Source: Gigantopelta aegis (taxonomy: Eukaryota; Mollusca; Gastropoda; Neomphalida; Peltospiridae). From it: a DNA stretch of 64,000 nucleotides. Location: the NCBI RefSeq assembly GCF_016097555.1, contig NC_054706.1, positions 73,500,674 through 73,564,673 on the forward strand, read 5' to 3'. Under the pieces are notes generated by a model. That model made no database searches. It worked only from the letters and a program-made list of their open reading frames with translations, and was not told the DNA's origin. This document shows positions 12,622 to 20,900 of this stretch, piece after piece (positions within the stretch are counted from its first letter, which is position 1; every line of letters starts with the position of its first letter). Made by a program: the position numbers and the translations under genes.

Positions 12622-13597
12622 GGGAGAGAGAGAGAGAGAGAGAGAGAAGAAGACAGTGAGTGCAAGAGAGAGAGAAGAAGAAACATAAAGAGTTCAGCAA
12701 GACCTAGCCAGAGTACTCTGCCATTTGAGGGCTAGACAGACATTTGTACTGAATTATGATCACTCTCTCAGTCAGAGATTACTCTATATATAGTGAAAAC
12801 ATGGCACGGCTGACCACCACATGGTAGACAAAGATTCTCACTCTAATACACAAAAATTCTAAGTTTGATGCTAAATACCTTTATATTTGAGTATTTTTGA
12901 GTTCGCTAACAACAAATATTTTGCTTATTAACCACTAATACACATATGACAGGAAGAAAACTATCAGTACCTACATATTTAGCTGGAACATTATTGAAAG
13001 GGGGTGCTGTCAGGTTTCGTGTGTGTGTGTGGTTATTATGTAAAATATTTTTTATCGGCGAACTCAAAAATGTACGTAAAGGTATTCAACATTAAACTCC
13101 TTTGTTTTATTAGAGTGGGAATCTTTGTCTACTGTGTAGTAGTCAGCCATTCCGTGTTTTTGCTATTGACTAATCTCTGACTGAGAAAGAATCATAACCA
13201 TACAAAGGTTCGACTAGCTCTCAAACAGCAGAGTATTTGGGCTAAGTCTGACCAAGCACAAAAACGTCCAGTAGACTGGTTTATACGCTTTATGTTAAAC
13301 CAAACGACCAATTCAGGAATAGGTCAAAATAGTTCGTAAACGTTAGCGAAAAACGGCTGGCTGAATTTAGGTCTGGAAAGATGTTGTCATGGGCAGTAAC
13401 ACTGCTGACAGTGCTGTCCTGTGAATTCAAGTCGGGGTTTATTTTTTAACTAACATTGTAATAATATCAAAATACTAGTTTACATCTATTTAATCACTGT
13501 TACCTTTTAACAAATCATGTGTTTGTTTACTGTATGTTGCCTTAGGGCAATTCCAAAACCCTCCAGTTGGGATTGCATTAACTTCTTGACCGGCCAT
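6056..13597 (-). CDS. UPF0193 (EVG1 / C22orf23-like) protein, 8 coding exons
   Basis: The reconstructed CDS is 738 bp and encodes 245 residues. Coding exons in order are 13597-13504, 12128-12066, 11558-11462, 11407-11369, 9536-9451, 8349-8212, 6602-6502 and 6175-6056. All introns are GT–AG and every join keeps phase. The product matches the UPF0193/EVG1 family: an N-terminal block (HDLLKEMMKESKLTNFQQRH), a proline-rich linker, then RTRDTMERQGAFEKPEY, AREKEKLANIMAYGED, DRFEELQKEIEDRREF and a charged helical tail. The family is small and uncharacterised, about 217 residues in human. No signal peptide or membrane segment is visible. The ATG at 13597 lies in an aaaATGg context. Introns carry an hAT-like element, a 51-bp minisatellite with a SINE, and a 560-bp inverted repeat. 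The start exon and the 39-bp exon are the least certain parts. Confidence 0.85.
6502..6602 (-). CDS. EVG1-like coding exon 7
   Basis: Acceptor tttttatttcag, donor GTTTGT. Encodes QKEIEDRREFMKKMVKLG through MIDTEISQ. Confidence 0.88.
6832..8076. mobile_element. hAT-like non-autonomous DNA transposon
   Basis: Inverted ends read ACCGTATTTTCCGGC on the left and, reverse-complemented, ACCGTATTTTTCGGC on the right. Further subterminal matches occur (ataaaccgcacc near 6872 and 7996). Flanks cttgtatt and cttgtaat differ at one position, consistent with an 8-bp target duplication. No transposase frame is visible. It sits in the intron between EVG1 exons 6 and 7. Confidence 0.65.
8212..8349 (-). CDS. 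EVG1-like coding exon 6
   Basis: Acceptor gtacacatag, donor GTATGT. Encodes TRSAREKEKLANIMAYGED followed by a Lys/Arg/Glu-rich stretch to DRFEE, as in the vertebrate family. Confidence 0.88.
8435..8780. repeat. Direct repeat, about 45 bp, two copies
   Basis: The block aattaatatgtcaattttg plus tttatgaaatgttatgggt occurs near 8438-8474 and again near 8731-8770 with one substitution. It lies inside an EVG1 intron and its origin is unknown. Confidence 0.7.
8795..9205 (-). mobile_element. Dispersed repeat with hairpin end, copy 1
   Basis: It is the reverse complement of sequences at 14120-14530 and 21720-22180. Shared blocks include cttacacacctgttggtgag, gaccaggtcaccaatg, gacatatga and the terminal ttagataccatttatct. 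It looks like a non-autonomous DNA element of about 400 bp. Confidence 0.75.
9451..9536 (-). CDS. EVG1-like coding exon 5
   Basis: Acceptor ttttactatag, donor GTAAGT. Encodes TYSGGLRTRDTMERQGAF and then EKPEYLPPQG. Confidence 0.85.
9578..11190. repeat. 51-bp minisatellite, regular then degenerate
   Basis: The unit tgtgtatgcagttctatgaa plus taacagttacagcatggtgg and gattataacag repeats at 51 bp, for example at 10032 and 10083. About 13 regular units run to about 10600 and degenerate ones to about 11190. A SINE interrupts it at 9690-10031. The array is in the intron between EVG1 exons 4 and 5. Confidence 0.9.
9690..10031 (-). mobile_element. tRNA-derived SINE inserted in the minisatellite
   Basis: Plus-strand reading starts aagaaagaaagaaatgattt and ends with a tRNA-like head whose B box appears as gggatccgaacccagtacc. 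It is flanked by gtgtgtatgca on both sides (9679-9689, 10032-10042), although that word is also part of the repeat unit. It belongs to the same subfamily as the copies at 58981 and 62032. Confidence 0.85.
11369..11407 (-). CDS. EVG1-like coding exon 4 (39 bp, possibly alternative)
   Basis: A 39-bp segment with donor GTGAGC and a weak acceptor (actcattaaag). Encodes KELNCNKDIRHP. Its length is a multiple of three and it enters and leaves in phase 2, so skipping it would also keep the frame. Confidence 0.55.
11462..11558 (-). CDS. EVG1-like coding exon 3
   Basis: Acceptor atcaatag, donor GTAAAG. Encodes a Ser/Pro/Lys-rich linker ending QKQGKVIKL. Enters in phase 1 and leaves in phase 2. Confidence 0.75.
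12066..12128 (-). CDS. EVG1-like coding exon 2
   Basis: Acceptor ttttttgtccag and donor GTAAGT. Encodes MMKESKLTNFQQRHLEKTLR, the best-conserved N-terminal block of the family. Confidence 0.88.
12378..12405. repeat. Poly-G tract
   Basis: A run of about 17 G bases followed by cggg. It is potentially G-quadruplex forming. Confidence 0.85.
12566..12700. repeat. (GA)n microsatellite
   Basis: An almost uninterrupted GA repeat over about 85 bp followed by GA-rich sequence. The minus-strand Leu/Ser frame here is a repeat artefact. Confidence 0.9.
12697..13264. mobile_element. Large inverted repeat (fold-back element), arms about 200 bp
   Basis: The left arm (about 12697-12912) and the right arm (about 13062-13264) are reverse complements with scattered mismatches. 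Matching blocks include tcagtcagagatta, gtagacaaagatt, cactctaata and tttttgagttcgc. The spacer is about 150 bp. It lies in EVG1 intron 1. Confidence 0.8.
13277..13365. mobile_element. Half-copy of a fold-back MITE
   Basis: The stretch aaacgaccaattcaggaata through ttagcgaaaaacggctggct resembles the left arm of the element at 42634-42950. Confidence 0.5.
13504..13597 (-). CDS. EVG1-like coding exon 1 (start)
   Basis: ATG at 13597-13595 opens MAGQEVNAIPTGGFWNC and ends HDLLK plus one base before donor GTAACA. The join to exon 2 gives LLKEMMKESKL, matching the human family N-terminus. Confidence 0.8.
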
Positions 13598-14119
13598 TTT
13601 GACGCTTTTTGGAATCCAAGCACCCGTTACTTCCTGTTTCATGCAATCGGAATATTTCGGCTTTATTCGGAACAGATCAGATATTTTCGAATCCGGTCAT
13701 TCCTCGGACCTATAACTTTATCGCTTTCGATATGTTATCTGCCCTCGGGACACAATTTTTAAATCACGACTATTGTAACACTTGTGACGGTAAACATTGT
13801 GAGAAATGGAACCTTTTTTCGATACACAGGCTACTTTTATCGAATAGTAGCAAGATAAATTGTATATGCATTTCCCAATTCAGAGAGAATATGCATACAT
13901 ACCAGCTGTGGAGTGGGTCAAAAGTAATTTGTATTGATGGTTTTTAAAGTAAATGAAATTATTATCTGCTATAACAAAAAAAAAAAAAAATAATAATAAT
14001 AATAATAATAAAAAGTTAAAAAGTAAAAAATAAAAACAAACAAAAATACAGTTAAAGGAATGCTTGGGCAAGGCTTTTGCACATTATTGCTTCATGAATA
14101 TCAATAAGTACGAATATTG

Positions 14120-14530
14120 GTATATAGAGAATAATACTTGAGTGGCCGTTAGATACCATTTATCTTAAACGAGTTGTTTTAAAATGTATCTAACGAGCGA
14201 AAGCGAGTTTGATACGTTTTTAAACAACGAGTTGTAATATAAATTTATGGTATATAACGGACACGAATATATTATTCTATTTCTTACATATCCTGAAAAA
14301 CTAGGTTTTAAGCAAATTTTAACATCTTTTTCGACTAAAAGTTATTTACAGTAGCTAAATTATGCGTCACAGACAAATGATTGTTAGGTCAACTATACGT
14401 CATAGTATAATCGGTTTCAATCGTGCTGCTTTTTCATTAGATGTATGGTATTGGTGACCTGGTCATCACCTAGGAGCAGCCAGTCGTATGTCTTGAAATT
14501 GTTATCACCAACGGGTATACACGTAAGAAA
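14120..14530 (+). mobile_element. Dispersed repeat with hairpin end, copy 2
   Basis: It begins ccgttagataccatttatct, with a local inverted repeat around aacgagcgaaagcgagtt, and continues to gtcatcacctaggagcagcc and ccaacgggta. Homologous to 8795-9205 (inverted) and 21720-22180. Confidence 0.78.
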
Positions 14531-14570
14531 TTTAATTATAAAACGGTATAAATGTGACGGTTATTATATA

Positions 14571-16065
14571 CTCTTCAAAAGAAGAAACGCAAAACCACAT
14601 TGTCGTAACATTTGGAGAATTGATTTAATTATTGAATGGCGAGTCCGATAATGACCAAATGTTGCAGGATTGTTCACAATTCACTCTAGTCCATTGTGAG
14701 TAAGTGATAGGACACACCACCAAGGTCAAGGTCATCTGGAGTCAATACCGGGTGTGGCCTCCGCGTGTGTTGACAACTGCCTGGCACCGCCTGCCCATTG
14801 AAGCAACCAGAGTACGGATGACGTCCCGGGGGATGGTGGCCCACTCGGCCTGCAAGGCTGCTGCCAGCTCGGGCAGGGTCTGGGGCTGTGGTTGTCGCTG
14901 TCGGAGGCGTCGGTCCAACTCGTCCCATAGATTCTCAATTGGGTTCAAATCCGGTGATATCGATGGCCAAGGAAGGACATTAATGTTGTTGTTCTGTAGG
15001 AAAGCCGTTGTGAGACGTGCTGTGTGAGGCCTGGCGTTGTCATGTTGGAACACTGCGTTGGCGTTGGCCATAACTGGAACGATGTGTGGCCGGAGGATCT
15101 GGTCAATGTAGCCCTGTGCATTCAGGTTGCCCTGCACGTGGACCAGGTCAGTTCTGCCAGTGTGTGAGATGGCTGCCCACACCATGACACTACCCCCGCC
15201 GAATCTGTCCACTTCCTGCACGCAGTTTGCCGCATAACGTTCACCACGACGCCTATACACGCGACATCTTCCATCATGACGTCGGAGCAGAAATCGGGAC
15301 TCGTCACCGAACCACACCTGTCTCCATCGCAGTTGAGGCCATTGTCGATGAATCTGGCACCACTGCAGTCGGAGTCGACGGTGTTGTGGTGTTAAGATGA
15401 CACCTCGAACTGGACGTCTGGCACGAATTCCTACCTCACGTAGGCGGTTCCGTACGGTCTGGTCGGATATCCTGCGCAAACCTGGTATTGCTGCGGCTGT
15501 GGAGGTGGCAGTAGTCAATCGTTCCCAAAGGTTGCGTACCCGGATGTAGCGGAACCTGCCCGGGGGTAGTGACCCGTGGTCGACCGGATCTAGGGAGGTC
15601 ACGTGTTGATCCATGTTGCTGGTAACGGTCCCACAGTCTGGAGATGGTGCTTGGGGACACATGGAATGCCCTGGCAACGGCCGTTCTGGATTCGCCTGCG
15701 TTTAGTCGGCCGATGGCATTGTTTCTCTGCGGTTCACTGAGACGTGGCATGTCCTGGATTGTCAACTGTCGGCCAGATACAGAGGCCAGGCAAGCGAACA
15801 CCCTGCACTTTTATACTGTCGGTGTTCATGTTGCACGTGCAGACAACGCACGTGCAGTGGTGACATGGTTTGCACGTGGCTGCGTTTTTGCGAATATTCA
15901 CATTTTGGAACTTTATTGTACAGTAGCTGCGTTTTATCGAATGTAACCGTGGGAATGTGTTTGGGACATGCAATGACCTTATATTCACAAAGCATGAACC
16001 GGTAGGAAACATAAAATCGGAGTTATAACCCATTTGTACCCTTTTGCGTTTCTTTTTTTGAAGAG
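14571..16065 (-). mobile_element. Tc1-like transposon, 1,495 bp (copy 1)
   Basis: Ends are inverted repeats: ctcttcaaaagaagaaacgc on the left, and the right end reverse-complements to ctcttcaaaaaaagaaacgc. TA flanks both sides. It encodes a frameshifted DD34E transposase on the minus strand and lies between the two genes. Confidence 0.93.
14742..15750 (-). pseudogene. Tc1-like DD34E transposase, one frameshift
   Basis: The N-terminal part from 15750 ([16 protein letters not shown]) is a helix-turn-helix domain with [19 protein letters not shown] and an RPR-type GRPR linker. A one-base insertion near 15555 then shifts the frame, judged against copy 2. The rest is the catalytic domain: VWFGDESRF (first Asp), [12 protein letters not shown] (second Asp) and [11 protein letters not shown] (Glu), with 34 residues between the second Asp and the Glu. 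The end is TGA at 14742. Apart from the shift it appears complete. Confidence 0.9.
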
Positions 16066-16305
16066 TATATATAGGCTACCGGGCGCAGCCATTTTATTCC
16101 ATTCCAGGTTTTTAAAAAAAGAAATAGTAGGCTTAATGGTAAAATAAATAAATAAATAAATACAGTCTGCCATGAAACAATGCTAATTAATTTGCTACTC
16201 CTGGGGAGCTGTCGGCCCCCATCTTCTGACCTTCCATTTCATGGACCACTACTGGAATTTTAAATGGATTCTACACAAGCCTACAGAGACAGAGGGGTGT
16301 GGACC

Positions 16306-16382
16306 CAAATGTTTGACATCTAATAGCTGATAATTAATAAATCAATGTGCTCTAATGGTATTATTAAACAAAACAAACTTGT
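16306..16382 (+). mobile_element. SINE tail fragment
   Basis: Only the 3' part remains: aaatgtttgacatctaatag, tgataattaataaatcaatg, gtgctctaatgg and attaaacaaaacaaactt. Confidence 0.75.
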
Positions 16383-17146
16383 TTCTTTTTTTTCGTACAA
16401 AACATTCTCCCAGATCTGTTGCAAATGGCATTCCATGGCAGACTACAACTAGGCAGACATACAAAAATCATCTCACGTTTCCCTAGACAATAACCTAACT
16501 TTTTGACTTCTAACCTTCATTCACCTCTTTTCTTTTTTGAAGTTGTCTTGTTGAGTGTTATCGACAAAGTTGAAAAAGTCGAACATGTTCAGTGCCTAGA
16601 ACGGTTGAAGGATAATATGTACGAAGAGTTTTCCGTCTGTCTGATTGAGGTCTGGAGATTTCGACACATCATTACCTGTCTTTCTATTGACAAATATTTT
16701 GGTAAGGCAGCTGTAGCCATTAGTGTAGTAAGCGTGTCCTGCTTTCGCATAACATAACATAACACTGTCTGCTATCATCTGAAGAGAGTATTTGTTATTG
16801 TAGAGATTCGATTTCTTAAAATCAAGAAATCTGTATTATTTTCTGTCATGAAAAAGTACACGAACATTAAATACATGATATCCTTGTTTTATTGCAATAA
16901 CATGACCGTGTTCACAGAACTTTGCCATTTAAAGTATCAAAAAGAAAAAACATAAAATCTAGTTTCTGATTTATACAGAATATACTAGTAATTTTCACAT
17001 GCACCCTTCTATTTTTGGTGAATTAATTAACATAATTATTAATAAGGTTGTACATTTTGTTGCAAATTACATATTTTTCTAAAATAAACACCCCAGTGAT
17101 GTTGGAAGTATCCCCGATAGATATGTTTTTAAAAACCCACCTTAAA

Positions 17147-17149
<3 letters not shown>

Positions 17150-17192
<43 letters not shown>
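17150..17192. repeat. (AT)n microsatellite
   Basis: About 40 bp of uninterrupted AT dinucleotides. Confidence 0.9.
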
Positions 17193-17196
<4 letters not shown>

Positions 17197-17598
17197 TCAC
17201 AGTTATGAAGCAAATTGATGAATCAAATAATACAATTACTCGCAATGGACAACTGTATGATTTAGAGAAATAATTTCTTACAAATACAATTTTGCGGAAA
17301 CGTGTGAAATGCCTTGAAATACATTTTCTTTCATTCCTTCATTATGAAAGTGCAGGTAAATGCATATTAATAAAAACAATATTTATAAATACAATACAAA
17401 ACAAAAACAACTTGCTTTGAGAATGCACCCCTCCTCGCGCACGTTCCTGATGATTCACCAGCTAGCTGGACAATTTTACATCACGTCAGTACTTGCAATC
17501 ATCAATTATACAATGTTTATAATATGAATTATATACACAAACAATATAATTGCACTGTTTATTATGAACAATATAAATAATCCATAGTATATTAACTT

Positions 17599-17776
17599 CA
17601 GAGGCGGATCCAAAGATGTTTTCTGGAAGGGGTATAACTAAAATAAGGCACTTGCTGAGCTATAAATTTCAGTAAATTGATAATACATTAATTGTACACT
17701 GTGACAGTTTTAGAGCATTTGCAGTGCTCGAAAGGGACTAAAGACCTAAGACACCCCACCCCTGGGTCTGCCACTG
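17599..17776. mobile_element. MITE in the ACSM 3' UTR
   Basis: Imperfect inverted ends: cagaggcggatccaaag on the left, and the right end reverse-complements to cagtggcagacccagg. It starts 31 bp past the ACSM stop codon in gene orientation. Confidence 0.5.
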
Positions 17777-17807
17777 TGTATATAATACGGCAACAGTCTG
17801 TGGTTTT

Positions 17808-17912
17808 TTATGATGATCTCTTTTTCTTTGCGTCATTCCATGCTCTAGATCTCAAGTCAATTCGGCGGATCTTACCACTCACTGTTTTGGGAAGTTCTTT
17901 CACAAACACAAT
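17808..17912 (-). CDS. ACSM coding exon 16 (stop), catalytic lysine
   Basis: Encodes [20 protein letters not shown] then [14 protein letters not shown], and TAA at 17810-17808. The Lys in TVSGK is the C-terminal catalytic lysine of adenylate-forming enzymes. Acceptor gtttttcattccag. Confidence 0.92.
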   Translation of the reverse strand: MVFVKELPKTVSGKIRRIDLRSRAWNDAKKKRSS

Positions 17913-20900
17913 CTGGAATGAAAAACAATAGTATCTTTCAAAGTTATTAAATCAATGGACAGATTTATTGGCCGTTTGATTCTTTTGAGTCTTTAATAAA
18001 TAATGAATGAATGAATGTTTAAGGACACCCCAGCATGAACTTTAATAATGATAATCACAATGCCGTTAGATGCGTTATTTAGTATAGAACTAAATTACCA
18101 GTACCAGTCAACATTAAGAAATGCACACAGATATACATGTCCAGGGCTGACGCAGCCTTGGGGTGACTTTGGTACATTAAAGAGTTAATATTGATGTTAA
18201 TATTTGGTATCGGCAATATGTTATTAACATTTTAACATTTAAAATAAATATATATTTGTATTGTAAATATGTTATCAAAAGTAAAAATGCAGTGTTCTTC
18301 CATGGTATATAAACTTCACATCTTTGCCATAAGAACAAAATTGATGCAAAGTTAAAAGGTACGACATACATGTTTCGGATACGATTACTAATCCAAACTA
18401 AACCAGGGTTTGTCTCACCTTTCTTGGATACTTGTACGGGGCTGTGGCCGTTTTTACATGATCCTGCAACTCCTTGGTCAACGTGGCTTCATCCATTGAT
18501 TCGTAGTTCGGGGTACGTACCACGAACGCCGTCACTATCTGCAGTATGTAATATGATGTTAGGGTTTTATTATTGCGCTCTGAAAAAATTGTTGAACATT
18601 TCTGAAGTGTGTGGGTAAGGGACACTAACTTTCAAATACTTATTGCTTAAGTTGCTGATGCTTTTAGGAGCATTAAGTGATGTTTTATTAATCAAATTTT
18701 TATCATTTTAAAAATATGGTAGGGTAAAAGTGGCAAAACTGATTGAGATGCATATTCACAGGTCCACATCTATCCCTAGTCGAAGTGCACCCTATTAGAA
18801 CTGTCCCTCATGTTTAGTACCAATATTGCACTCAAAACTTGACCCCCCCCCCCCCCCCTTTCAGGTCCCTGCCTCATTTCACAGAATCCTGTATCCACCT
18901 CTTGAAAATGCCTCCAGTCCCAGCCTCCCTCTGACTCTAATGGCCTAACCTTTTATGAATCTAACATAACTGAAAATTGTCACGATGTTGTTTAGTGTTG
19001 AACAATAAACTTAAGTAAATTTATAATAATTATCGCCTTCATCACAGTGTATCTATGTTAAAAATCATTATTTTATTAAAACGCCTTTTTTGTAGAAAAC
19101 ATAAACTAAATGATATAATATGGTCAGTGTCATGTAGCATTGGTTGGTGAATAACGATCAAAACAGAAGTGATTACCTGTCCCCTGATATCGTGTGGACT
19201 GCTGACAGCTGCTGATTCGATAACCGCTGGATGTGTCAGCAGGGCACTTTCCACTTCAAACGGTCCAATACGGTACCTGAATTAACGTCACAAACTAAAT
19301 ATAGTCAACAGAGCACACTAAATATAGTCAACAGAGCACTTGCCACCTCAAACGGTCCAATACAATACCTGAATGAACGTCACACACTAAATATAGTCAA
19401 CAGGGCACTTTCCACTTCAAACGGTCCAATACGATACCTGAATGAACGTCACACACTAAATATAGTCAACAGAGCACTTGCCACCTCAAACGGTCCAATA
19501 TGATACCTGAATGAACGTCACACACTAAATATAGTCAACAGGGCACTTTCCAACTCAAACGGTCCAATACGATACCTGAATAAACGTCACACACTAAATA
19601 TAGTCAACAGGGCACTTTCCATCTCAAACGGTCCAATACAATACCTGAATGAACGACACAGACTAAACACAGTCAACAGAGCACTTTCCACTTCAAACGG
19701 TCCAATACGGTACCTGAATTAACGTCACAAACTAAATATAGTCAACAGAGCACACTAAATATAGTCAACAGAGCACTTGCCACCTCAAACGGTCCAATAC
19801 AATACCTGAATGAACGTCACACACTAAATATAGTCAACAGGGCACTTTCCACTTCAAACGGTCCAATACGATACCTGAATGAACGTCACACACTAAATAT
19901 AGTCAACAGAGCACTTGCCACCTCAAACGGTCCAATATGATACCTGAATGAACGTCACACACTAAATATAGTCAACAGGGCACTTTCCAACTCAAACGGT
20001 CCAATACGATACCTGAATAAACGTCACACACTAAATATAGTCAACAGGGCACTTTCCATCTCAAACGGTCCAATACAATACCTGAATGAACGCCACAGAC
20101 TAAACACAGTCAACAGAGCACTTTCCACCTCAAACGGTCCAATACGATACGTAAATGAATGTCGCACACTAAATATAGTCAACAGGGCACTTTCCACCTC
20201 AAACAGTCCAACCAATACGATACGCGAATGAACGTCACACACTAAATATAGTCAAACTCAAACGGTCCAATACGGTACCTGAATTAACGTCACAAACTAA
20301 ATATAGTCAACAGAGCACTTGCCACCTCAAACAGTCCAATACGATACCTGAATGAACGTCACACACTAAATATAGTCAACGAGGCACTTTCCACTTCAAA
20401 CGGTCCAATACGATACCTGAATGAACGTCACACACTAAATATAGTCAACAGAGCACTTGCCACCTGAAACGGTCCAATACGATACCTGAATTAACGTCAC
20501 ACACTAAATATAGTCAACAGAGCACTTGCCACCTAAAACGGTCCAAGACAATACCTGAATGAACGTCACACACTAAATATAGTCAACAGGGCACTTTTCA
20601 CTTCAAACGGTCCAGTACGCTACCTGAATGAACGTCACACACTAAATATAGTCAACAGAGCACTTGCCACCTCAAACGGTCCAATATGATACCTGAATGA
20701 ACGTCACACACTAAATATAGTCAACAGGGCACTTTCCAACTCAAACGGTCCAATACAATACCTGAATGAACGCCACAGACTAAATATAGTCAACAGAGCA
20801 CTTTCCACCTCAAACGGTCCAATACGATACGTGAATGAACGTCACACACTAAATATAGTCAATAGGGCACTTTACACCTCCAACGGTCCAATACGATACG

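Larger units (their letters stand above)
16066..17598. other. Intergenic region between ACSM and the Tc1 element
   Basis: AT-rich, with a partial SINE tail and an (AT)n tract annotated separately. Small open frames (for example 16503-16757) show no domain. Forward tttatt at 17558-17563 would read as AATAAA on the minus strand and is a candidate ACSM polyadenylation signal. Confidence 0.45.

Noticed and set aside
13517..13947. Overlapping plus-strand frames of 81 and 112 codons
   Set aside because: They are antisense to EVG1 coding exon 1 and its upstream region, with no homology recognised.
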